NCBI RefSeq assembly: GCF_000379825.1
Contig: NZ_KB903814.1
Coordinates: 310,001-374,000, forward strand
DNA length: 64,000 nt
Origin: Longispora albida DSM 44784
GTDB lineage: Bacteria > Actinomycetota > Actinomycetes > Mycobacteriales > Micromonosporaceae
Direction of reading: 5' to 3'
The notes below the pieces were generated by a model. That model saw only the letters and a program-made list of their open reading frames with translations. It ran no database searches and had not been told where the DNA came from. Each line of letters starts with the position of its first letter. The first letter of the stretch is position 1. Below, one piece after another: positions 34,218 to 42,639 of the stretch. A program made the position numbers and the translations under genes.

Positions 34218-34558
34218 GGGCCACAGCCTTGTCTGGGCTGCTGGCATGGCCGCCGCTGACCTTCGACTTCATCGGCCAGTTCCTCGGCAGGGTGCTGTGG
34301 CTCGGGCCGGTCCCCACCGCCGAACTGCTCGGCCACCACGCCGCCGTGCACGACCGGCTCACCGCCGCCGGCATCACTACTTCGGAGATGTACTGGCCCG
34401 GCCGGTGGGTGCCGCACTGCACGCTCTCGATGCGCGTACCGAACGCGAAGCTCCCCGACGCGCTGCACCTCTGCCTCGACGTGCTGCCGATTCAGGCGAC
34501 CCTCACGGGGGCTGCCGTCGCCGACCACGCGCGCGGCCTCTACACGCCGCTGGCGTGA
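34214..34558 (+). pseudogene. Truncated 2'-5' RNA ligase (2H phosphoesterase) family remnant
   Basis: About 114 codons from a GTG overlapping the CRP-TPR stop (GTGA). The segment LTFDFIGQFLGRVLWLGPVP and WVPHCTLSMRVP match the C-terminal half of the family, with the second H-x-T/S motif (HCTLS). The N-terminal half with the first H-x-T/S motif is absent: the sequence upstream belongs to the TPR protein in another frame. A two-His enzyme cannot work with one motif, so this is most likely a decayed remnant, though it might be expressed through the overlapping start. Confidence 0.65.
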
Positions 34559-34562
34559 GGAG

Positions 34563-35024
34563 CTAGCTCTGCACGTACGACGAGACCTGCGCCCCGGGGT
34601 GCTCGTGACCGTCGGCGTACCCCTGCGCCTCGTCCCGGTTCTGGCACGCCGGGCTGTACCAGATGCCGACGGCGTCCACCCCGGGCATGCCGATGTCGTG
34701 GGCCCAGTCGGCGCACACCGCGAAGAACAGCTCGGTCGCGGCCGGTTCGGGTGTCTCCCTGCGCTGCGGTGCCCGGCCCTCACCGCCCGGGCGTACCCAG
34801 ATCCGGGCGTCGCCGGGGTCGCCGATGTGGAAATCCCACTCATGGTCGCGGTTCTGGCTGACGTAGCCGATCCTCATGGTGCCGTAGTAGATCGTCGCTG
34901 TGGTGTGGCCGTGGAGAAGGTTCCCGCCGGGGCCGAGGATGCTCGCGGGGATGTCGGTGACGTGCAGCCCCACGTCCTCAAGCGCCTTGATGACCGGATG
35001 ATCTCCGAACCGGTGATGTGCCAT
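34563..35024 (-). CDS. Hypothetical protein
   Basis: A 153-residue soluble protein with no family I recognise. It has a beta-rich first half (LHGHTTATIYYGTMRIGYVS) and a Cys pair in the second half (FFAVCADWAHDIGMPG, YSPACQNRDEAQ). ATG at 35024 lies six bases after CATACT, a possible leaderless -10; no RBS is seen. It converges with the 2H remnant with a four-base gap. Confidence 0.6.
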   Translation of the reverse strand: MAHHRFGDHPVIKALEDVGLHVTDIPASILGPGGNLLHGHTTATIYYGTMRIGYVSQNRDHEWDFHIGDPGDARIWVRPGGEGRAPQRRETPEPAATELFFAVCADWAHDIGMPGVDAVGIWYSPACQNRDEAQGYADGHEHPGAQVSSYVQS

Positions 35025-35091
35025 CTCGTCAGTATGGCGGCATCATCCCGGCCGGAGGGCATTGGCGCTGATTGGTCATGAATCAGGGGCC

Positions 35092-35511
35092 CTAGCTGCC
35101 CTGGTACAGGCAGAACGGATGGCCGGCCGGGTCGAGCAGGACCCGGACGTCGTCCTGCGGCTGGAAACCGGCGAGCTCGGCACCGAGTTCGAGCGCGTGA
35201 TCGACCGCTGCCGTCAGGTCCGAGACCTCGAAGTCGAGGTGCAGCATCATCTGCTGCTGGCCGGGGCTGTTCGGCCAGGCGGGGCGGACGTAGTCCTGGG
35301 CGAACTGCGTCGCCAGGTACGCCACGCCGCTGGCCGGCCCGAGCGTGCAGTGGTTCTCGGACTCCTTGCTGATCTCCCAGCCGAGCAGCGCCGAGTAGAA
35401 GCGGGCGAGGGCCGGGGCGTCCGGCGCATCCAGGACGACGCCCCACCAGTCGGCCCTGGACCAGCGGTCGACACCGTCAGCACCGGCTCCGTGCTCGTTA
35501 CGACCACGCAT
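35092..35511 (-). CDS. VOC family protein
   Basis: A 139-residue VOC (glyoxalase-fold) protein: WWGVVLDAPDAPALARFYSA opens the first module, LHLDFEVSDLTAAVDHALEL the second, and the end is VLLDPAGHPFCLYQ, a common VOC signature. No catalytic metal set can be assigned with certainty. The ATG at 35511 is chosen, but the first 15 residues are poorly conserved and a later start is possible. It is divergent from the SDR gene, 48 bases apart. Confidence 0.85.
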   Translation of the reverse strand: MRGRNEHGAGADGVDRWSRADWWGVVLDAPDAPALARFYSALLGWEISKESENHCTLGPASGVAYLATQFAQDYVRPAWPNSPGQQQMMLHLDFEVSDLTAAVDHALELGAELAGFQPQDDVRVLLDPAGHPFCLYQGS

Positions 35512-35547
35512 CAGGGCAGCATGCCACAAGCTCGGGCGGTCGGCGGG

Positions 35548-35559
35548 TACCGTGTCCAA
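35548..35559 (+). promoter_or_regulatory. Leaderless -10 element of the SDR gene
   Basis: TACCGT (35548-35553), six bases, then ATG at 35560; no Shine-Dalgarno sequence nearby. Confidence 0.55.
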
Positions 35560-36297
35560 ATGGGAGTTTTGGAGGGTAAGTCCTGTGTGGTGACCGGGGC
35601 GGCGAGTGGCATCGGCCGGGCCACCGCGCTGCGTTTCCTGGCCGAGGGCGCGCACGTGGTCGCCACCGACATCGACCCGGCCGGGCTGGCCACACTCGAC
35701 GGGGTCACGGCTGTCGTGGGCGACGTGTCGGACCCCGAGGACGCACAGCGCATGATCAAGGCGGCGGTACGGGGCCACGGGCGCATCGACGTGCTGGTCG
35801 CCAACGCCGGCGTCATCCCGCTGCTCGACGTCACCGAGGCCACCGCTGAGGACTTCGATCACGTGATGGCGATCGATGGGCGCGGCATGTTCCTGACCTG
35901 CAAGTACGCGATCGAGGAGATGCTGGCGACCGGCGGCGGGTCCATCGTGTGCACGTCGTCGATCTCCGGCGAGGCCGGCCAGAAACGGCAGGCCGTCTAC
36001 GGGCCGGCCAAGTTCGTCGCCTCCGGGCTGGCCAAGCACCTGGCCGTGGAGTGGGCCGCGCACGGCATCCGCGTCAACGCCGTCGCACCCGGCACCATCA
36101 CGACCGAGCGCGTCACGCGGCTCCGCGACGAGCCGGGCGGCCCCGAGTACCTGGCCGCGATCGAACAGCGGCACCCGATGGGACGGCCCGGCAGGCCGGA
36201 CGAGGTCGCCGCCGCTATCACGTTCCTGGCCTCCGAAGAGGCCTCGTTCATCACCGGCGTCGTGCTGCCGGTGGACGGCGGCTACCTCGCCCAGTAA
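35560..36297 (+). CDS. Short-chain dehydrogenase/reductase
   Basis: A 245-residue classical SDR using NAD(P)H. Cofactor loop TGAASGIGRATAL (residues about 12-24), Asp in ATDIDPAG favouring NAD(H), NAG motif VANAGVIPL, catalytic Ser in CTSSISG, and Tyr-x-x-x-Lys as YGPAK. The C-terminal FITGVVLPVDGGYL is the usual ending. Substrate unknown. ATG at 35560 is at the canonical N-terminus (MGVLEGKSCVVTGA); the upstream open frame lacks homology. Confidence 0.93.
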   Translation: MGVLEGKSCVVTGAASGIGRATALRFLAEGAHVVATDIDPAGLATLDGVTAVVGDVSDPEDAQRMIKAAVRGHGRIDVLVANAGVIPLLDVTEATAEDFDHVMAIDGRGMFLTCKYAIEEMLATGGGSIVCTSSISGEAGQKRQAVYGPAKFVASGLAKHLAVEWAAHGIRVNAVAPGTITTERVTRLRDEPGGPEYLAAIEQRHPMGRPGRPDEVAAAITFLASEEASFITGVVLPVDGGYLAQ

Positions 36298-36331
36298 CCG
36301 GGTTACCGGGCGAGGCAGCCGTACGTCATGG

Positions 36332-39300
36332 TCAGCCTGGGCATCCTCCGGTGATGGAGATCAGGCAGCGGAGCGTGCTGCGGAAGGAACTCTTGAAGCT
36401 CGGAGTGGGTGCGGGCACGAGGCTGCTCGCCAGCAGCACCGGGCCGGTACCCCAGTGGTCCTGGGCGTTCTGCATCTCGCCGCCGATGAGGGTGGTGGCG
36501 GCAGTTCCCCAGGCCGGATCACCGGCCAGTCCCTCGGCGTAGCCACTGAAGCCTTCCGCGAAGGGAGACTTGGTTGACCAGCCAGCCTTGGCTCTGGCAC
36601 CACCAGCCATGAACTTGGCGATCTTGAATCCGCCCCAGGCAAACATCGCGTCCCTGGCCAGCAGGCCGAGGTCGACGTCGCCGGTCTCCAGCACCTGCAC
36701 CACAGTGCCGAACGCCATCGTGCTCGCCGTCCAGATCAGGCAGCCGATCGGCGAGGTGACCAGGCACGCCACGGCGCCCAGTGTGGACACGAGCGCCGAT
36801 ATGCCCCCTGAGACGTTCTCCCCGGCCCAGTTGTACACGTTTTCGGCGACCTCACAGCCCCAGCTCTCGCAGCCGAAGGACTTGTCCTCCCACTTGGGTT
36901 TCGGCTCCCCGCCCGGGGGCGGGCCCATCGTCGGGACCTTGTCCACGACCCTGGCGTAGGCGAACCAGTACTCCTTGCGGACCTCGCCCCGCCCGTTGCG
37001 GAGCACGTACTCGTAGAAGACGAGCTGCACGTAGTACTCGTTGATCCGCACCGTCCTCGTGACCGTGTTCATCGAGACCGGGTAGAAGACGTCCTGAGGA
37101 AGCCAGGCCCCGATGCACCCGTTGTTCACGCCCTTGATGGGGGTGCAGCCCTTGCTGGACGACGCGGCGCTTTCCTTCTGCGTGAACATGCCGGTCGGGT
37201 CGCTGAACGTGGCCGGGTTGGCGTCGGCGTACGTGTAGCCGTTCACCTGTTGCGGGTCCGCGTGGTTGGTGACGGGGTCGCGGGAGATGAACCGGCCGAG
37301 TGACGGGTCGTACGACCGCGCTCCGATGTGGACGAAGCCGGTCGGGTCGTCGACTCCTCCGACGAAGCCCTTCTGGCCGGCGTTCCACGCCACTGCCGCA
37401 CCGCGCGGGTTGCCGTACGGGTCCTGGCGCCGCGTCGTCACGGACATCGTGCCCGCCGTGATCGTCCACTGCCCCGTGCCGTGGTGGTCCCCCGCTAGCC
37501 AGATCAGGCCCTCCGCGGACGACCTGACCGCGATCGCCTCGCCGAGGTGGCTGTACGAGCGCACTGCGGTGACCGCGCCGGTCGACGCCGTGTACGTGAT
37601 CTCGGACTGTGCCGCGAACACCGTCGCGTCGCCGTTGGCGTCGATGCGGGCCACCCGGTTCCCGTCGGCGTTGTAGACCATCCTGGTCGACCTGCCGTCG
37701 GGGCGGGTCACCGTCGCGAGCTTGCCGAGCGCGTCCCAGGTGAGCTTGCCGGTCTGCCCGGCGACCGTGCGTTCCGTCAGGTTCCCTGCGATGTGCTTGT
37801 ACTGGTTCGCCGCGCCGTCCACCGTCACCGACGACAGCAGGTGCCCGGTGCCGGAGTAGGCGTAGGTGTGTGTCCGAGCCGTCCCGCCCGGCGAGCGCTT
37901 GGTTTCCGAGGTGCGGTTGCCGAGCACGTCGTGGGTGTACGTGGACCAGTACGGTGCCGGTCCGCCCACGAGGTCCGTGGCTGGCTGGGCCGCGCAGTCC
38001 CCGGTACCCGGCTGGGTCCACGCCTCGTTCAGCCGGCGGAGCCCGTCGTAGCGCAGGCACTGGCGTTCGCCGGCCCCGGGTGAGCCGTTGCCGCCGTCCC
38101 CGATCGACGTCACGTTCCCGGCGTCGTCGTAGGTGTAGGACAGGTCGGCGATGCGGCCGGTGGCCGTGGACAGCAGGGCTGTGGCGCGGCGGCGGGTACC
38201 GTCCTCGTAGGTGAGGGTCTGGTACACCATCCCGCCGCCGGTGCCGCCGAGCGCGCGCTGGGCGAGCTCGCCGTGCGTGGTGAAGCTGGCCGAGTCGACG
38301 TAGACCTGCTGTGCTCCCGTGTTCTTGTCGGTGCCGACCATCCTGACCGGCTGGCCGACGCTGTTGTAGCCGTAGGCGATGCCCTCGGGGGCCAGGCCGC
38401 CGTAGCCGAGCGTGCCGGTCTGCGTGACCTGCCCGTTCGCCGCGTACACGCTCGTGGACAGGTAGCTGCCCGCGAGCTTTTCGAGGCCTGGGACGGCCGC
38501 GATGTCGGTGTAGTGCTGGGTGGGCCGGCCGGCGGCGTCGTACTTGGCGATCCGCTCGGTCACCGCGAGCTGACCGTCCACATAGGAGCTGGACTTGGCC
38601 GGCATGCCGAGGCCGCCGGCAACGGTGTCGTACTCGTACTTCGCCAGCGGCGTTCCCGTCTCCGGCGCGCCCTCCCAGCGGGAAGCCACCCGGCCGAGTA
38701 CGTCGTGGACGACGGAGATCCGGCGGCCACGGCTGTCCGTGGAGGCCGTCCGCTGCCGTGCCGCGTCGTACTCCGCCGTGGACGTCCCCGTGTCCGGGTC
38801 GCTGATCCGGATCTGGTTGCCCCGCAGGTCGTACTCGTACTCCCACCGGTTGCCCGCCGGGTCGGTCACGGCCGCGATCTCACCGCGCGGCGTGTAGGCG
38901 TACCGGGTGGCGGTGAACGCCGAGCCCTGGTACTGCCGTCGTTCGATCTCCTTCCCTCGCGCGCTGGTCAGCACGGCGGTCGGGACAGCACCCAGCGGCG
39001 GCGTCGTCAGGGTCATGAGCCCGTCGGGTGAGCCGCCGTACGCGTAGGTCGTGCCCCAGCGGTGGACGTTCTTCGACCAGAAGGCCTCCGATGTGGTCCG
39101 GCCGAGCCCGTCGTAGGACACGATCGTCCGCGAGTGGTCGGCGCCGGGCGTGACCCGGACGAAGGTCCCGCTGGGCCGCGAGCCGTCGTCGAAGTTCGGC
39201 CCGGAGGTGTAGGCGACCTGGCCACGGTGGTCGTAGCCGATCTCGGTGACCAGCCGGCCGCCGATCGGCGTGTCCGCCTGGCTCTGGATCTTCCGGAGCC

Positions 39301-42300
39301 GCGAGTCGTAGAGCGTGACGCTCGTGGCGTAACCACCAGCCGGCGTGAGCTTCTGGGTGGTCACGGCCGTGGGAGCGGTGCTCGACGTCTGGTAGCCGAA
39401 TTTCTGGAGGGCCGGCGCACCGGCCACTTTGGACTGCCCGGGTCCCCACTCCGCCGTGAGACGCCCCAGGGCGTCGTAGGTCAGGTCGGCCCGCCGCCCG
39501 TTCTGGTCGACGGTGCTGGTGGGCAGGCCCCAGCCTGGTTCGATGGCGGTGGTGCTGGTGTGGCCGAGCTTGTTGGTCACCACCGTCTTCGTCACGGGCC
39601 CGGCGCCGGCCGGGGTGTAGCCGGTGGTGATCTCGCCGTTCGCCCCGTCCTTGATCCAGAGTGGGCGGCCGAGCGGGTCGTAGCCGGTCTTCTTCTCGGT
39701 CACCATGACCGGACCGCCGTTCCACGACCCGGCCGTGTCGACCTGGGTCGGCAGGCCACGGTTACCGGCCTGGCCAGGCACCTGGAGGCCGTCGTAGTAG
39801 ATCCGGACGTCGCCGACCAGGTCACGGGGCCGCTGCGGCGTGACGTCGCACGCCACAGACACCGTCTCGGTCCTGGCCACCGGGGCCACGATCCAGGCGA
39901 TGATGTTGTGCGCGTACTCCGTGCGCGTGCACTGGTCGTCCGCCGGGTCGGCCACGTCGCCGAGGTCGCTCACCATGACCTCGCGGGCCTGGTTGTCGTA
40001 CGTGGTCAGTGCGCGCGTGCGCTGCCAGGCCGTCGCGGTGAGCCTGCGGCGGGTGGTCAGCTCGGACACGCCACTCTGCCAGGCTTCGAGCTTCCCGCCG
40101 TCGTGGTCGCGCTCGGCGGTGCGGCGGGTCCAGTAGTGCTGGACGCTCGCGGAGTCGACCGTCTCGCCGTTCGCGCTGTCGAGCTGCGCGGTCTCCAGTA
40201 CCTTGCCCGCGAGGGCACGGTGGTCGGCTGCGGTGCGGCCTTCGGAGTCGGTGACTGCGACGGAACGCTTGGCGCCGCCGGGCAGCCGCTCGCCGTCGAG
40301 GCCACGGTAGTACCGGATGCGCGTGGTCAGCGGCTGGCCCTGTGCCGGATCACCGACCTGTGTGGTGACCTGGCTGTAGCCGCGCCACTGGGAGTACGTC
40401 CGGTGCTTCTTCACGGTGTACTCGCCGTCGTCCCAGCCCCACAGTGCCGTGGTGCCGCCGCCCGCCGTCGAGTACGTGTACCGGGTCGTCGTGGCGGCCG
40501 TGGCCGCGGTGGTGTCCTGCTCCACGACGGACGTGACGACGTAGTTGTGGAACCAGTCCTTCTTGGCTTCCCAGTACTCCTCCGGCGTCCACCACACCGG
40601 ATAGCAGCGCCGGGTGTTGATGGTCTCGCTGGACGGCAGGTTACCGGCCGCGCAGTCGGGTGCGGAGTAGGAGACGGCCGTGACCCCGCCCGTCTCCGAC
40701 GTGATCGCGGTGATCCGCCAGCGCCACACGGCCGGGATGCCGGTGCCGGTCTCCACCCGGTTCGGCATCGCCTGACCGGCGAACACGGTCGGCGGCAGGG
40801 CGATGTTCCCGTCGAGGAGCCCGGTGTGCTGGATGGACTTCAGCCACAGGACGGCCTGCGAGTCGTCGCCGTAGTTCTTGAACTCGTGGGTCAGCGTCCA
40901 CGAGTCCACGTCCCGGAAGCCGGTACCGCTGGCCACCTTCGTGGTGACCTTCGCGAGCCGCTTGGTGGAGAAGAACGCCGGCGAGGTCTGGTCGCTGCAC
41001 GGCGCTTGCCTGCACTCCAGGTCCCAGGGCGTGTCCGGCCAGTTCGCCGTCCTGGGCGCTGATGCGGTACCGCAGTCCGACAGGCACCGGTCGGCGGCGG
41101 TGAACTCCACCCGCCCGGTCGGTGTCACCGTGGCGTCGCCGGACCGCAGCCCGTAGTCGATCCGCGTGAGCCAGCCGCCGCGCTCGTAGGAGACCCGCTT
41201 GTCAGGGTCGCCGCCTGCTCCATAGTGGCCGGTCTCTGTGGCGTACGTGAAGGTCATCTGGTTGCCGTGCACGTCGGCGACCTTCTCGACCAGCCAGCGG
41301 TACGCCTGCGTGCACCGCGAGTCGCGGAACGCTGTGGCGTGGCAGGGCTCGCCGCTGTTGTTGCCGAAGACCGGCACGGTCCAGCGGGACTCGGCGGTGG
41401 CGCCGAACGTGTACTGCGTACCGTCCGTCGTCGTGATCATCCACCGCTCGCTCGTCGCCGCCGACACGCTGGCCGGGGAACCGAGCAGCCGCACGCGCCA
41501 GCTGGCGTCCTGCGCTGTGCGCCACTCCCCGGTCGTGTCGTCGCGGACGAGGTTGGTGTTGGTGCCGTTCAGCGACATCGTGATCGAGGGCGAGGCGCCG
41601 TCCCAGCACCGGTCGCCGGTCTTCACGGCGTTGTTGCCGCCGTCCTGGTCCTCGGCGCACGCCGCGTACCGGCGCTCGATGTAACCAGGTTCGTACGACC
41701 AGCCGTCGCCGATCATGGATGCCTGGTTGTTGCTGCCCGAGGTGCGGCCGTCGTGGGACTGGGAGGAGTAGGCGAAGGACAGCGCGGGTGCCGGGCCGGC
41801 TGCCGGGGGTGTCCGCAGCCCGTAGGAGTAGCCGAAGTTGCCAGCGTTGTTGCCTGCCGACCAGGCTCCGGCCGGGGCGAGGCTCGTGGCCTTGTAGTCG
41901 CCGGCACCCGAGGACGATCCGGCACTCAGCGCGTAGAGCCCGGAGGCCGCGACGGTCGCGGAGACCTTACGCGAGCCGGAGTCGTTGCGGTGCGGCACGG
42001 GCGTCCGGGTCCGGCACACGGCCGGCGACGCGCAGTCCGACAGCGCGGCCAGCTGGAGCCGGGAGGCCCAGCCGCCTCCGTACGACTGGGCGAACGCGCC
42101 GTAGTCGACCGTGAGGCCGACGTCACCGCCGCCTTCGAGCCGCACCAGGACACCGTCGTACCCGGCCGCCCGCGAGGCCTGCTGGTCGAGGACCTCGACC
42201 GTCACCTCGCGGGGCGTACCCGAGGCTTTCAGGCTCACGGGCAGCCCGCCCGCCCGGGTCTCCGTGGTCCCGGGTGTGAGCCGGACCTTGCCTGCGGCTG

Positions 42301-42547
42301 GCCACTGCGCGGGGCCGGAGCGCCAGCCCCGGCCGTCGTCACCGTGCCCGGCGAGCAGCGTGGCCGTACCAGGTGGTTTCACCGCGTGGACGTCGACGGG
42401 TGCGCCGAGACTGACGCCTGGCGCGCCGGGCGTGCGGGGCAGGATCACGCCGGAGGTCAGGAGGGTACCGGAGGCGGCGAGGACCGCCACGGCCGTCGTC
42501 CATCTGGTGAGGTTCCTGGCTCGCGGCCGGTTGAGGAGTGGAGTCAT
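36332..42547 (-). CDS. Rhs/YD-repeat secreted protein, complete
   Basis: A 2071-residue exported protein. An N-terminal signal or anchor (TRWTTAVAVLAASGTLLTSG) is followed by a shell-like region (MIGDGWSYEPGYIERRY, DVHGNQMTFTY) and a long series of YD repeats (YDPLGRPL, YDALGRLTAEW, YDLRGNQI, YNADGNRV). The conserved core end is visible: GARSYDPSLGRFISRDP. The 240 residues after it are variable: Cys-containing, with hydrophobic helices (SALVSTLGAVACLVTS) and no toxin motif I know. The gene follows the LamG/DNRLRE gene on the same strand after 92 bases. No obvious immunity gene lies downstream; the next gene is convergent. Related in layout to the partial gene at 1-3176. Confidence 0.92.
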   Translation of the reverse strand: MTPLLNRPRARNLTRWTTAVAVLAASGTLLTSGVILPRTPGAPGVSLGAPVDVHAVKPPGTATLLAGHGDDGRGWRSGPAQWPAAGKVRLTPGTTETRAGGLPVSLKASGTPREVTVEVLDQQASRAAGYDGVLVRLEGGGDVGLTVDYGAFAQSYGGGWASRLQLAALSDCASPAVCRTRTPVPHRNDSGSRKVSATVAASGLYALSAGSSSGAGDYKATSLAPAGAWSAGNNAGNFGYSYGLRTPPAAGPAPALSFAYSSQSHDGRTSGSNNQASMIGDGWSYEPGYIERRYAACAEDQDGGNNAVKTGDRCWDGASPSITMSLNGTNTNLVRDDTTGEWRTAQDASWRVRLLGSPASVSAATSERWMITTTDGTQYTFGATAESRWTVPVFGNNSGEPCHATAFRDSRCTQAYRWLVEKVADVHGNQMTFTYATETGHYGAGGDPDKRVSYERGGWLTRIDYGLRSGDATVTPTGRVEFTAADRCLSDCGTASAPRTANWPDTPWDLECRQAPCSDQTSPAFFSTKRLAKVTTKVASGTGFRDVDSWTLTHEFKNYGDDSQAVLWLKSIQHTGLLDGNIALPPTVFAGQAMPNRVETGTGIPAVWRWRITAITSETGGVTAVSYSAPDCAAGNLPSSETINTRRCYPVWWTPEEYWEAKKDWFHNYVVTSVVEQDTTAATAATTTRYTYSTAGGGTTALWGWDDGEYTVKKHRTYSQWRGYSQVTTQVGDPAQGQPLTTRIRYYRGLDGERLPGGAKRSVAVTDSEGRTAADHRALAGKVLETAQLDSANGETVDSASVQHYWTRRTAERDHDGGKLEAWQSGVSELTTRRRLTATAWQRTRALTTYDNQAREVMVSDLGDVADPADDQCTRTEYAHNIIAWIVAPVARTETVSVACDVTPQRPRDLVGDVRIYYDGLQVPGQAGNRGLPTQVDTAGSWNGGPVMVTEKKTGYDPLGRPLWIKDGANGEITTGYTPAGAGPVTKTVVTNKLGHTSTTAIEPGWGLPTSTVDQNGRRADLTYDALGRLTAEWGPGQSKVAGAPALQKFGYQTSSTAPTAVTTQKLTPAGGYATSVTLYDSRLRKIQSQADTPIGGRLVTEIGYDHRGQVAYTSGPNFDDGSRPSGTFVRVTPGADHSRTIVSYDGLGRTTSEAFWSKNVHRWGTTYAYGGSPDGLMTLTTPPLGAVPTAVLTSARGKEIERRQYQGSAFTATRYAYTPRGEIAAVTDPAGNRWEYEYDLRGNQIRISDPDTGTSTAEYDAARQRTASTDSRGRRISVVHDVLGRVASRWEGAPETGTPLAKYEYDTVAGGLGMPAKSSSYVDGQLAVTERIAKYDAAGRPTQHYTDIAAVPGLEKLAGSYLSTSVYAANGQVTQTGTLGYGGLAPEGIAYGYNSVGQPVRMVGTDKNTGAQQVYVDSASFTTHGELAQRALGGTGGGMVYQTLTYEDGTRRRATALLSTATGRIADLSYTYDDAGNVTSIGDGGNGSPGAGERQCLRYDGLRRLNEAWTQPGTGDCAAQPATDLVGGPAPYWSTYTHDVLGNRTSETKRSPGGTARTHTYAYSGTGHLLSSVTVDGAANQYKHIAGNLTERTVAGQTGKLTWDALGKLATVTRPDGRSTRMVYNADGNRVARIDANGDATVFAAQSEITYTASTGAVTAVRSYSHLGEAIAVRSSAEGLIWLAGDHHGTGQWTITAGTMSVTTRRQDPYGNPRGAAVAWNAGQKGFVGGVDDPTGFVHIGARSYDPSLGRFISRDPVTNHADPQQVNGYTYADANPATFSDPTGMFTQKESAASSSKGCTPIKGVNNGCIGAWLPQDVFYPVSMNTVTRTVRINEYYVQLVFYEYVLRNGRGEVRKEYWFAYARVVDKVPTMGPPPGGEPKPKWEDKSFGCESWGCEVAENVYNWAGENVSGGISALVSTLGAVACLVTSPIGCLIWTASTMAFGTVVQVLETGDVDLGLLARDAMFAWGGFKIAKFMAGGARAKAGWSTKSPFAEGFSGYAEGLAGDPAWGTAATTLIGGEMQNAQDHWGTGPVLLASSLVPAPTPSFKSSFRSTLRCLISITGGCPG

Positions 42548-42588
42548 GCTGATTCCAGACTGCCGATGGGACAGGGAACTATCGATGA

Positions 42589-42623
42589 CGGCCGACCGGC
42601 GCCCCCGTGACGCCGGCCGGCCG
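42589..42623 (-). terminator. Hairpin between the LamG gene and the Rhs gene
   Basis: Arms 42589-42601 and 42611-42623 pair over 13 bases with one mismatch; nine-base loop; no T-run. It sits in the 92-base gap of the presumed operon, so it may lower transcription into the Rhs gene. Confidence 0.4.
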
Positions 42624-42639
42624 TGTCGTGGGCCGGGCT

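Noticed and set aside
25282..34558. Calling the whole stretch a complete integrative conjugative element
   Set aside because: No integrase, relaxase, mating-pore genes or direct-repeat att sites could be found by reading; only the coupling ATPase and toxin-antitoxin pair support mobility.
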